A stretch of DNA of 64,000 nucleotides from Aphanomyces cochlioides (taxonomy: Eukaryota; Oomycota; Saprolegniomycetes; Saprolegniales; Verrucalvaceae). The stretch is from NCBI GenBank assembly GCA_019828595.1, contig JAHQRK010000022.1:558001-622000 (forward strand), in the 5' to 3' direction. The first letter of the stretch is position 1; every line of letters begins with the position of its first letter. The position numbers and the translations under genes were made by a program. The notes under the pieces are model-generated. The model ran no database searches. It was not told the DNA's origin and worked only from the letters and a program-made list of their open reading frames with translations. Positions 11,809 to 22,641 of this stretch are shown here, piece after piece.

Positions 11809-13776
11809 CTATTCACAGCATGCGCAGATAAATGTGTACGTTGTTTTTTTCTTTCCTGTTGGGTCAACTAACGCTAAGTATTCAAGCATGGTCTTTTCTG
11901 CAGACAACGCATTATTATGCAGTGTTCGATACCACGACGCAAACGAGGGATCAGTGCGAGATGGAGGGCGTGTCAATAAGCAAGAAGCGGGCAAAAAATC
12001 TCTAACACGCAAAGCGACAAGCCTGATCTTTCTCAACAAGTCTTTTTCCTTTGTCGAAGGCACAACGTTGAACCACTCATTTGCAATGAACTCGACGAGG
12101 ACTGTACTGGCTCGGAAACTTTTCAATGATGAAGGGAGTAGTTTAGATGCTGGCTTTTCGTCACACCATGATAGAATGTTGCTAGCAGATGGAGCTGGTA
12201 ATATATTGTTCGCTCGGTGTGATCAGTAGAGCTATGTGATGACTGTTTTTGAGTCATTTGAGAGCTGAGCTTTTCTGTGATCGCACACAACTTGTCCAAT
12301 TTCGCTTCAACCGAGTTCATACTGCACACTGCGACTCCAGCATCTGCTGCAGACGGATGAGCTGAACTGAGTGGGCGTGTTGAGCCAAAACCTGTCGCTC
12401 GATGGTCTCACGGAACGAAAAGAGGTCAATGGTCACTTTTTCGCGTACTTCTTGAGGAAGTCCATCAACATTTTTTATTCGTAACCACGGCAGGTTGCTG
12501 ACAAGCCACTTTTCTCTAATTGATTCAGACCAAATGGCAAGCTGATCATGTTTTCCTCCGACTCGCTCAATGGATTGGTGCATTGAATCCAAGATTAAAC
12601 AGGGTCCATTGGCTTTACGTGCCTGCCAAGCTGTTGATACTGAATTGTAATACATGACAAGAGAGGCAGCAAGTGTTGTCAAGAGAGATTCTTCGTAGAA
12701 AGCCATAGCTCGTCGAAAGAGGTCACTAGAAAATGACTTAAAGAGAAGCAGCTTAGCTTCGTTGAATCCAGTTAAGGCTGGAGGCACGGCACCCTTGTCA
12801 CTGTTTTCCCAACCAGCCACAGCTCGCCCAACGCGCATATCACCACGGTCAACTCCAGAAAAGTACAAGAACACTCGACTGATGGCATCAAACGCCCAAC
12901 CTCCACGGGCAATGACTTCTGTAACGCTGACCCCACTGTTAGACAGGGCTTCTGAAGCACAGCCTCTGCGGCCTGAGTGGCTTTGGAATTTTGTGGTCAT
13001 ATCGTTTGTTTGATCAAACATCCTCGTCAAGACTTTGTTTATGACGCTCGCACTCGCACTTTTGAAATGATATTCATTGTCAATGCAGGTAGACGTAGCG
13101 AGATGGCAACCAAGGGCATGGAATACGTCAGCTTCCCACGTGTCCGCGTCACAGAAAGCATGAATACACTGCATCGTTGTAGTTTTGGATCGACCAACCA
13201 TAATTTGCAAAGCACCAGTGGGGGAGCGATATATCTAATAGACTGATGACGGATTCCAGTTTCACTTGCACGACCCATACAATGCCATTGCAAAACAAGC
13301 AGATCTCTGTCCTCCATTGCTGCACTGGTGTTTTCAAAGAACAAGCATGAAGCCACTTGACGAAGAGAGTCTCTGTACATGGGAGGAGCTTGTGTCACCA
13401 GGTCTTCTCCAGTTGCAATCGCTCGATTTGTGTACATCTTTCGTAGCCCAGCTCGAATATCACTATACCATGTATCGGTTGTGTTATGTGGATGGAGCTG
13501 CCACTCTGACGTGGATGACCATTTTGTTAGAAAGAATGTCTTCACTTGGCTCAAGTAGGATTGAGCGGTCTTTAGTTTTGGTAGAGTCATGAAAAGAAAT
13601 GTTGCAAACTTGCCGAGTAGTTGTGCTGATATCATTTCGTGAGCCACTGTGTCCATAGTTGCGGACACGTCATAGTGCTGCTGAAGAAATTTATCGAAGT
13701 GTTTTCTTACGGTGTTCAGCTGCTGTTCGCTTCGTACACCACGAACACCTTGGGCGGCATCTTTCAACTCGTTCAT
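11809..13776 (-). pseudogene. Crypton-type tyrosine recombinase 1, frameshifted
   Basis: Successive minus-strand frames (13776-13039, then 13210-12317) encode a tyrosine recombinase. The first catalytic Arg is in HCMGRASETG, the His-x-x-Arg in SHSGRRGCASE, then GGW, and the Tyr in SRVFLYFSG. These enzymes cut and rejoin DNA through the Tyr, and Cryptons carry only this gene. One frameshift falls near 13230 between the first Arg and the rest. Two further frame changes follow the catalytic domain, where a coiled-coil linker (about 12329-12240) and a helical C-terminal segment (12126-11809) lie. The frameshifts make it very likely dead, unless some are unrecognised introns. Confidence 0.65.
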
Positions 13777-13969
13777 TGCACGACCTTTCGAAATGGAAAT
13801 TTGCCGTTTGAACAGTCATACGTGTTAAGACGGTAGACGAACAAATATAAGATTTTCACAGTATAGTATTTAGAGAGGTATTTCGACATACAAGGAAAAT
13901 TAAAATACATGAGTACATGAAACTCAAATATATAATGTTTAAGAGAATATATAAATAAAAGTCACCTAT

Positions 13970-14735
13970 GTATATACCGTTTGCCCTTGAGTAGCTATCA
14001 CTCAGCCTCATCACCACTGTACAAGCCAAACTTGTTGTGGTCAGGGAGACCAAACGTTCACAAAGCAGTGTACTGGGAAGAGTCCCTGCGGGGAGACCGA
14101 TCTCATCTGACAAAACGCCCTCCATGTAGTCTACGTAAATTTCGACGAAAGTACGCCTCTGCAACCCATGTTCCTGTAGCAAACTGTCCCAGTCTCTGCT
14201 CAGAGGGGTATACCTAGCGGACGTGCTGGCGTCCACGGTGACCCGTGATCTACGCACCAGAACTTTGAGCCAGACGAAGGTGGAGTTGATTGATGTGCAA
14301 AGCTTGATTGCGAAGTTCGTCGAAGAGATCATGGGATTCAAGACCTGGCATACCGCTCAAGGATTCAGTATCAGTTTTGCTGTGACGTGGCGATGGTGGC
14401 AGCGGATGATCGATTGGTTCTTGTGTCGCCGGAGATCTCGTGGATTGGTGCTGGCCGGACGACTGAAAGTTGGCTTGGCTTAGGGACGATCCTGAAGGAC
14501 GACGACCAGCCGCACCAGGCTGCTGACTATCTGCAAAGTGCTGAGCTGTCGCGACTGGAGAAGGTCGGGGTACGGTGCCATTGCGAGTCTCGGTGCCTGG
14601 TTGAGTATTTTGAGTCGAGCTTTGTGGACCTAGAGACGGTTTGTTAGCTGTACGCTTGTTTCGACCACTTGACGAAGCATTTGAGCGCATCGAGGCGAGC
14701 AGAGCACTCCCTCCAAGTCCAAATGGCTGGGACAT
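13970..14735 (-). CDS. Hypothetical Ser/Pro/Gln-rich protein
   Basis: Starting with an ATG at 14735, about 160 residues of low-complexity Ser/Gln/Pro sequence end in a short amphipathic helix (FDELRNQALHINQLHLRL). The frame then changes near 14265. A second block (about 14240-13990, with RDWDSLLQEHGLQRRTFVEIY) continues before a possible donor GTATAT near 13980. It lies directly upstream of recombinase 1 on the same strand and might be its 5' part or a gag-like protein. I do not recognise it. Confidence 0.3.
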
Positions 14736-15915
14736 TGGAAAGAAAAGTAAAGAAAGTGAGAGCCGTCAAGAATGTCAAGATACTTCAGCCTGGGTCGGAC
14801 AAGGTCGGCGAAAGCATGCTTGTGGCTTGTGACAGAGCATGAGCAAGAATGAAGAAAATACAGTCCAAGCTGCAGCGAGAAGAGCGCGATCCCGCAGATT
14901 CGGAGCATGCGGCCGACGACGGAGACCAGAACGGTACAAGAGACATTTAGCCAATACCGACGTTTCGAGTGGAAAATGCAAGAGGAATGCGTGTGTTTGT
15001 GCACCGAGATTGTCAAGCAGGTGCAGACCAGATTAGAGTAGAGAGAGTAAGTTTGAATTCACTTCCGCTTTTGCTGTGTATGACCCCGAGGTCATCGGCT
15101 TCATTGTTGTGAAGTAACCAAGTCCAAGACAGCGTGTTTGGATCGACCGACCGATTTTATTTGCGGCGGCGTGATCCTGTGTTTGGTTGTTGTGCCCTCC
15201 GCGTACCGACAACACCCCTCTGTACTGTTTCCCTTGCCAATAGCCCTTCACCGCGCGGCGGCGCACGTCTTTCTGGGCCGAAGACACCCCACCTTCCCCA
15301 TCGTTTTCCATCTTGTGCCAACCTACGACTTGCAACCGTTGGGTTCGTTCGTTGCCTCCTGTGCACCTCAATACTACAAGTCGAAAATCTCACAAAGAGC
15401 TTTTGACCGACAAATTCTTGTGCGAGTGTGAGTTTCCTTCCGCACTCATCCCCCCCCCTACCACAAGTGTATATACTTTCACTGTGAATCAAGATATCAT
15501 ATTCAGTATCCAATATCATCTTACTTTGATATCTATATTCTTCTAAATCAAAGTGTCATAATAACATCTAAGTATCACTTTAATATCAATTTTCATATCA
15601 TTCCACTTTGATATTCCTTTTGCATTTCCTCTGCAAAATCCGGATAATTGCCATGAATATTCGTATTATTGAAATCAAATTTTAGCCAATCATAGACACG
15701 GTGAATGGCTCGGTGAAGACGAGAGACTGCATTATATACATTTCGGACCCTCATCACAATTTCGAATGAAATTGAAAATACCTCTTTCTATTTATATACT
15801 GTCATCGTACCGCAGATCACTGCAACGCTGTTTGCAACTTCTGTCTCATTGGCTAATATTTGCTAATATTTGAGGCTTTATAGGTCTACAGTGTATTTTG
15901 CAAAGACGTTGAGCA
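14736..15915. other. Intergenic, with gatatc-rich low-complexity segment
   Basis: No supportable gene. Around 15485-15620 the motif gatat(c)/tttgatat is repeated irregularly. The 22-base string at 15777-15798 also occurs at 6386-6407. Confidence 0.4.
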
Positions 15916-17811
15916 TCAAACTCGCAAGGCTGTGTGGCCTCCTCGCTTTCGATCAGCTCGCAGCTCGGTAAGTATACTTGACACAGGCAGTTGCCGTCCA
16001 TAGACACTGTAGACTTTGTCAATAGCCACGTCACTCGTGAAGCCAGCTCGAAAAGGTCCAGCGACAGTGTCCCAGAAGATCTTACGCCTTGAGAAGGCAA
16101 ATTTGTTCGCTCCACGCTCCGAGATAGTGAAGTCCTTGGCTGGCTATCTCCCACCACAACCAAGCTCATACTCATGCCATAACTCGAACAAATCCTTCGG
16201 TCTCTTCGACAACTTCGCGATCCTTATATTGGATCGTTCACGAGCACCGCCACCAGTGTCATCTTGTCTGCCGCCGACATCGTCGCTCACATGCAAAACA
16301 GGTCGTGATATGTGGCGTCGTAGAATTGCAGAGAACTTGTCAAGGTCTCTTTGGTTGTCATTTCGAGATCGCTGGACTTCATTTATAAGGTCAGATATAG
16401 AGCGCTTTAGGGAAAAAATTTCAGAGTGTAGAGCTGCAAACTGGCGACGTGCAAGCTCAGACCCTGAGCTCGTTGATGGTTGCATTGGTATATGACTGGT
16501 GGCATTGTCGTCAATTGGCTCAGTGATTGAAACGAGTTGCAAATGGGATCCATCACCAACAACATGGAATGTTTCACGATCGATTGGATTGAAATCAGGG
16601 TTACCCCCAGCAATCACATATTTTTGAATGATTCGCTCGCGCAGTTGACCAGGTAGTATAGCGAAATCGAATGAAGTTTCTGGTACCATGGACGCCCATA
16701 ATAGCACACAGCCCAATGTCTCTGCAATTTCTTCACCAAGAACTTGTTTGGTCAAGGGTGCTACTTCATCAACGAGGAAACGACGCGTGATTGTAGCCAT
16801 TCCGCGTTTTGCAATATATCGACATGGTCCTTGCGGACCCGTCAGCACTGCCGCAGCACATGCGTCTGGATAAGGTTGAGTATTGTTAATATACGTGTCA
16901 ACAACTGCTTTACGAGTTCGCCATCGTCCACGCCGATTAACAAAGTCTTTGGAAAGACCACTACGACTGCCATACGTTGCAGCACCCTTTCGTAAGCTAT
17001 GGGTTCCCATATTTCCAGACTTTAGTTTACGAAAGGATCCACTTTCCAAAGCCAAATGCAAAGCCCGGCGAACACAACGATCACCGTCCAACGGGTTTCC
17101 ATAAAGAAATTCGCTGCTGCCAAGGCCAGGTGTTGATTCCAAATACACAACAAGTTTGAGCAATGGACAAATTCGTGGATCCAGACTGCCAAAAACAAAT
17201 TGCTCGGGCGCATCACGTTCCTCAAGAATGTTTTTTGAACATCGCATTTGACACATCAACGTGGATGGATGCTGTAGACTCGGTGAAAAATCCTCAAAGC
17301 GTAGTTTCATCATGTCATCAATACGAGCAATTAAATGCCATTGCAATGTAAATACGCTTGCAACCATCGTGCTCGTAGACTTGAAGGATGCACAGACAAC
17401 AGACAGTAGATTGAGAAACTCGTTGAATTCAATTGGTCTGCGTGCATTCGACGTGACACCTTCGCGACGTACTTCACTCTTCTTAACGTCCTTGATTATC
17501 TTGTTGACTTCGTCAGCACGTGTTGGATTGCCGTGTTACGATATGGGATCCCATTGGAGAGTTCGACGTGGCATGAATGATGAGATAGCCTTCTTATCAA
17601 ACTCAAGAGTTGTCGATCGAGCATAGATTGGTTTTGCATCTGCTGGCGGTGTCTGGTTACCATAAGCTCGTAAATTCAGCCAACGGCAAACATCGTCCGG
17701 TGTGATCATTAACAGTTCTTCAGTCGTGAATGCTTTACTCTGAGTGTACGACTCTCCATTTCTCATTGACATAAAGCGGAGGAAGACACCTTTGTATCGC
17801 TTGTCTCCCAT
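15916..17811 (-). pseudogene. Crypton-type tyrosine recombinase 2 with GCR1_C-like DNA-binding domain, two in-frame stops
   Basis: The minus-strand frame runs from an ATG at 17811 to a TGA at 15916-15918 (632 codons). It is interrupted only by a TAA at 17536-17538 and a TAG at 16144-16146. The catalytic positions are the first Arg in HLIARIDDMMKL, H-x-x-R in THSLRKGAATYG, the Arg/Trp in RRGRW and the Tyr in VVDTYINN. A coiled coil follows. The last about 85 residues (ERGANKFAFSRRKIFWD, then RADRKRGGHTALR) match the GCR1_C-type DNA-binding domain common at the C-terminus of Cryptons. An upstream in-frame stop supports the chosen start. No frameshift is present, so the gene died recently or the stops are read through. 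Confidence 0.75.
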
Positions 17812-18204
17812 GCGTGCACTGCGTGAAGTTCAAGCGAAAATGTCGAAAGACGAAGTTCGTCTCGGAATTGAATTGCAACCAACACTTCATGACTTACTCT
17901 AAGTATGCTTCTGGGTTGCAGAAGATTCCAGAAAGGGCAACACTGTGTGCAATCGAAGTTGCAACTTGCACCGCGATTGGTGACTTGTGTATGAGGCCTA
18001 TTTATGGTACATACTGTGACATGATTTGATTTCATCCAATGAAAAACCTGGAAAATTTGATTTTACAACTTCGGTTGCAAATGGCTGGTAATGTTAGAGT
18101 ATGTCCCAAGCAGATTGTAACTCGTCGATGATTGGCTAAGATAAGATATCAAACATTCTCAAACTTTCCATTGTCAAATTTGGAAGAAGGCAAGCAACCG
18201 TCTC

Positions 18205-20316
18205 GTGTGGTTGCTTCTGGTGGATAGCAATGGTAAGGCGTACAATAGAACGACGGCAAGTTCGGTCGATATCCCTTCCAACAATGTGATTGATCAGTTC
18301 AGGAAGGCTGTGTTTGCGGAGAACTCAAGTATCCTCCTAGGAATTGTTTCCGCTCAACTCGCGGTCTACACCAACGAAACGGCATTTAAGGCGAAGAATC
18401 GTGTTTCCCTCAGATCATCTGAAAAATTGACTGGCCTTGGCACTGATGAAGATAATGCCCTCTTGGTGGTTGTTCCTACACCGCAAATTCCACACGATAT
18501 GTATTTTGTCAACGAAGAGTCCAAGATACTGCAGAAGCTCCCACAAGAACCCCCCAACCTTTTTCATGTCGAAGAAGATAGCGAATGGACACAGGAACTT
18601 CCGAGTCTTGCCAAGCGCCTCAAATGCGATGTTGATGTTTCCCGACTCGGCTACAATGACAAAATGGGTGTTTTCAAGCGGCTCCACGAGATCAATCAAG
18701 GGCAAGGCACGGCGCTGGAAAAAGTCGATAAGATGAAGGTTGCGCTGAAAAATGTGCAGGCTCCGAAGTTGCTTGAACCCCTCGAGAAAGTCGTAATGGG
18801 TGCAAAAAATATCGACGTCCGTGGAGATCATTTGCCCCGATCGGTATTGATCGGAAAATTGTGCGACTTGGTGAAGGACAACCAGTTTATTTTGCTGACT
18901 TCTCCATCTGGATCTGGGAAAACATCGCTTCTTACTCTCTTTCAACATCAATTCAAACGCCAATTCCGGTTTGTGTCGATTAATTGTAAGTTGGCTAAGG
19001 AAGTTGGTGGATCTGGTATCTTGCAGCTCCAACACGCAGGAATGCACCAGCAAGGAATTGATATCACAACCAAAGAAGGAATTGAATCGGCCGCAGCGTC
19101 GGGGGATCGATCAATTGTATTTATTTTGGACGATGCCCAAGCGAAATATGTAGATACCCAACTGTGGCAGCTGTTGTTCAATTTAGTACCGGAATGTGAT
19201 ACGTCGAGAAAACTTTGCTTTGTGATCTCGGCCACGCATCAAATAAGTGGCGGCACGGATCCAAGTCCTGACGAATTTAGCCAAATTCCCTCTCTCCAGC
19301 GATCGGATTTTCTCCTGAGCTCAGAGGAATGCATAGCCTATCTGGCTTTGCCGTTTGCTAATCGAGTTATCAAGGGGAATCCAATTCTGCATGAGCTCAT
19401 CGTGGATCAATGTGGTGGTCTCATTGGTGCCTTGTATGGATGCGTCGTTGGATTCGAACAAAAATTTCGCTACTTGGACGAGCCGAGTGGATCGACTTTA
19501 GTGGACTTTTTCTTGTCCAAAGAAATTCTTGGCTACATGCAGCGATGCTTTGGGCACTGCTGCTCTAGCATTATTGGGGAAAGACTTCAAGAATTTCTCA
19601 AGCGATGTTTGGTGGACAACACAAGTTTCGCAAATTTTGAACAAGGATCATCGGACTTTGGTTCATTTTTGATGCTGCGAAAGGCGGGTGTCTTGGTTGA
19701 AGATCCCAGCAACAGCACTGTGTCATTCACTTCGACGTTGGCCAAACGATATTGTTTCGAGTGGATTTTCCTGAGTGCGAATCGGGCGGCCTACAACCCT
19801 TCGACTCTAACAGCCCTGGTCAAGACGGCAGTGAGCTCTATGTCGGCCAATGTCTTGGCGAAGTCGAAGATAGGCTCGGATTTCCCCAAAGAAGCTGTTT
19901 TCCAGCAATTGTTCATGCAAGGGCTCGTTCAAAATACCACTCAGAACTCCTCAATTTGCCCAGAATTGTCGAGAATTTACCCCAAACTACCCAACGCGCA
20001 ACTTCCACCCAAGATTTCTGGGGAAATTGACCTTTTCGTGAATGGACAGCTTCGTTGGGGTATTGAATTGCTCGTCAAAGGCCCCAAAATCAGGGAGCAC
20101 TTGTCAAGATTTTCTGCGAATACCGGAAAGTTTGTTCCCCTTGATATGAGCGACTTTGCGGTGGTGGATTTCCGCCATTCACTGTCTCTAACAATGCCCA
20201 ACGTTGAGAGACACCCGAAACGAATCACGGTGTGCTTTCAGACGGGGAACTTTACCAAGGCAACATGTGTTTTTGGCGATACCGCAGACCCAGTAGTCAT
20301 TCTTCTATCTCCTTAG
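18205..20316 (+). CDS. Crinkler-type (CRN) effector: ubiquitin-like header, P-loop NTPase, REase-fold nuclease
   Basis: This is a single open frame of about 703 codons. Residues 1-95 look like the CRN header (WLLLVDSNGKAY ... DEDNALLVVVPTP). An ATPase follows with Walker A LLTSPSGSGKTSLL near residue 233 and Walker B IVFILDDAQ near 307. The C-terminus carries EIDLFVNGQLRWGIELLVKG, the D...ExL pattern of restriction-nuclease-fold CRN ends. CRN proteins enter host or self nuclei and act there. The frame has no ATG at its start: 18205 is GTG, the in-frame stop upstream is at 18142, and no ATG lies between, so the start codon is lost or sits in an upstream exon. It is transcribed away from recombinase 2, with 393 bp between. 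Confidence 0.75.
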   Translation: MWLLLVDSNGKAYNRTTASSVDIPSNNVIDQFRKAVFAENSSILLGIVSAQLAVYTNETAFKAKNRVSLRSSEKLTGLGTDEDNALLVVVPTPQIPHDMYFVNEESKILQKLPQEPPNLFHVEEDSEWTQELPSLAKRLKCDVDVSRLGYNDKMGVFKRLHEINQGQGTALEKVDKMKVALKNVQAPKLLEPLEKVVMGAKNIDVRGDHLPRSVLIGKLCDLVKDNQFILLTSPSGSGKTSLLTLFQHQFKRQFRFVSINCKLAKEVGGSGILQLQHAGMHQQGIDITTKEGIESAAASGDRSIVFILDDAQAKYVDTQLWQLLFNLVPECDTSRKLCFVISATHQISGGTDPSPDEFSQIPSLQRSDFLLSSEECIAYLALPFANRVIKGNPILHELIVDQCGGLIGALYGCVVGFEQKFRYLDEPSGSTLVDFFLSKEILGYMQRCFGHCCSSIIGERLQEFLKRCLVDNTSFANFEQGSSDFGSFLMLRKAGVLVEDPSNSTVSFTSTLAKRYCFEWIFLSANRAAYNPSTLTALVKTAVSSMSANVLAKSKIGSDFPKEAVFQQLFMQGLVQNTTQNSSICPELSRIYPKLPNAQLPPKISGEIDLFVNGQLRWGIELLVKGPKIREHLSRFSANTGKFVPLDMSDFAVVDFRHSLSLTMPNVERHPKRITVCFQTGNFTKATCVFGDTADPVVILLSP

Positions 20317-20603
20317 GGTGAGGTTTATTCTTCCTATCTCTAAAAAAAATCACATCAAAATGTTCTGGCATTGCAGATAAAAAATCAGATTTGTTTCTGT
20401 ACTTCCAGCGCTTACTTGCCAACTGAAAGACGGTTGATAACTTTTCGACACGAACAATCATCTGTTTGGGCATTGTAGTCGAATCGTCAAACTAGGACGG
20501 ATGAGGTCCAAGAATACCCGGTAGTCTTTGAAATATTTATAGTAAATAACTATCCATGGTTTATTAATAACCAGTAATATTTTCAATGTACCCACCCTCA
20601 TTA
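20317..20603. other. 3' flank of the CRN gene
   Basis: AT-rich sequence with an A-run shortly after the stop; no gene seen. Confidence 0.35.
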
Positions 20604-20774
20604 GGGAGATTTCGCACTTTCCCGTTCCCATTCTCTATAATTTTTATGGGAATGGAATTTCTCCCGTACAATCAGCCAATTCTATGCGATAAGTTATAAT
20701 GTTTAAGAGTCTTCCGTACAAAAATAAATTTTAAGAGGTATTTATACAGGGTGGAAAGACTTTCGAAATCTCCC
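20604..20774. mobile_element. 171-bp MITE, TA target site
   Basis: The left end gggagatttcgcactttcc and the right end ggaaagactttcgaaatctccc are inverted copies, perfect for the outer 11 bases. TA lies directly outside each end, as expected of Tc1/mariner-type target duplications. No coding capacity. The stretch from here to 21275 is AT-rich and empty apart from two extra cctctttcga blocks (about 21179 and 21246) that resemble the Harbinger ends. Confidence 0.6.
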
Positions 20775-21524
20775 TATTAAAGATACTTTGGTTCAAACCA
20801 AGAACATAATTCACACCCAAGTATTAGACGAATAAGTGCTTAATGTCGATTTACTTTTAGTATTCAACTTTGTTAATATTCGTGATGTTTCATGAACATT
20901 ACATCACTTCACAAAACCTTTACTCCATTCAAGATCTAGCAAATCCTACATCAGTTTCAGTGACACTTTGCACACCCGCCATGCAAAGCTATATCTAAAG
21001 CCATAATATAAGAACTAGCTTACACGTGTACACTTTACACCTATATTGGTGCTACTGCGCGTTAATATAAGTGATACACTATGACCAGAGACTGCTACAG
21101 TACGTTTTTGTCAAACTCATTCAAAGTCATGTGAACTCCAGTCAATCCTAAGTTAAGCTCTGTCGGCTCTTATTTAAAACCTCTTTCGAGTAGTTTTCTG
21201 GCAGAGACGGAGCCAATCAAAACACTTCTCGTCTCTTTTTTAAATCCTCTTTCGATACAATAAAGCCACATTTAAGGGCCTCTTTCAAGTAGATTTTTTC
21301 ACCATCCCTGTTTTGGGTCAAAATGATCTCCCAAGTTGTGTCGTCACTGTTTGATCGGATTTCTATCCAATTATTCTCTCATTCTGGATCCCACATATCT
21401 TGAATCTAATTGGATGAAACATGTTCATCACATTTTAAAAATCAAAATTTCTACTGTTTTGATTGGCTATTTGACTTCGCGGTCGTCTGGCATCTTTGGC
21501 GGCAATTGTCCACGTTTCTTTGTG

Positions 21525-22330
21525 ATGCCGCCCAAGTCGCAGCCAAGGAAAGGTATTGCCAAGCTGCCCACGAAGAAGGAACTGCTGGAACGATCGCTTG
21601 CTCTTGAGTCTGGCGCTGCGAGCCCGCCCAACGATGTGAAAAAGAAGGCAACATGGACGGATGAAATGATCCAAACCCTCCTCGACCTTCGTCTTCGGCA
21701 GTTTGCCCATGTATTTGACGGATCCAAAAGCAACATGCAACAGTCAATTGCCTGGGAGAAGATGACGCTTCGATTCAATCTACTGTGCGAGACGTCTTTG
21801 GAGTCTCTATCCCTTAAGAACAAGTATTACTCTGTCAAGGCGGAGTATTCGAAGACACGATTCGCTCAGGAGAATGAAACTGGCAACTTGACAGAAAATC
21901 CAATCGACTTTCCAACTTACTGGGATACATTGGTTGAATATTTGGGAGACAAGAGTGGTCTGGGCCACAGAGAATTTGGCTCTAGCGATCGGAGCATAAA
22001 TGCTAACTCGTCAAGCCTCAGTGGCGACGCCGTGGAGGGAATTCCATCTCACACGTCCGATGATGAGTAATTTCTTATGTTCTATATAGTTTAAATTCAT
22101 GTAGGTCGCATGTTGAGTCAAGCAAGCGCAAGCGTGAAGTTGCCCTTGAGGTTCAACGCCAAAGAAAGAAGCGCAAACAATTGAAAGTCGACATTGGCGC
22201 TGGGATGGTCCAAATGGGTGAAACGTTGGCAAATGGTTTGATTGAAGCCGCAAAGACAGCAAACACTTCAAGTCATTCGGAGGCTACGAAGGCTCTTCAA
22301 GCTGTGTTGAGCAGTCTAGAAGAAAGCTAA
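21525..22330 (+). CDS. Harbinger accessory protein (SANT/Myb-like DNA-binding), two exons
   Basis: Exon 1 spans 21525-22066, a 38-bp GT..AG intron 22067-22104, and exon 2 22105-22330, giving 255 residues in one frame. The start at 21525 (MPPKSQPRKG) is preferred over an upstream ATG-less extension because basic residues precede the domain directly. Residues about 42-110 hold a trihelix/SANT pattern (KKATWTDEMIQTLLDLR ... LKNKYYSVKAEY). Exon 2 adds a basic nuclear-localisation-like run (SSKRKREVALEVQRQRKKRK) and a helical tail. In this family the protein carries the transposase to the nucleus and to the element ends. Confidence 0.75.
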
Positions 22331-22560
22331 TCTTTGAATACCGCAATCTTGCAAAGTATTTCAGACAACGCGGCAATGAATCGAGAAATATTGCAGCACT
22401 TATAACGTCGTTAATCATCTTAACATGGCTTGCTTTGTTTTGCATTCTTTGAATACCGCTATCTTGCAAAGTATTTCAGACAACGCGGCAATGAATCGAG
22501 AAATATTGCAGCACTTACAACGTCGTTAATCATCTTAACATGGCTTGCTTTGTTTTGCAT
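22331..22560. repeat. 115-bp tandem duplication
   Basis: Two copies (22331-22445 and 22446-22560) differ at only two positions that I can see. They lie directly after the stop of the accessory gene, so they form its 3' region inside the transposon. Confidence 0.9.
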
Positions 22561-22641
22561 TCTCTAGTTATCCTACGCTCTGTTATTTCAATAAGTCTAG
22601 CGCATTAGTGATGGCTTTAGTCTAGGTTCGTTGAATGCTTG

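Noticed and set aside
11645..12229. 194-codon plus-strand frame
   Set aside because: It lies opposite the C-terminal part of recombinase 1, has no recognisable domain and looks like a shadow.
16016..16495. Plus-strand frames over recombinase 2
   Set aside because: Antisense shadows of the recombinase coiled-coil and GCR1_C region.
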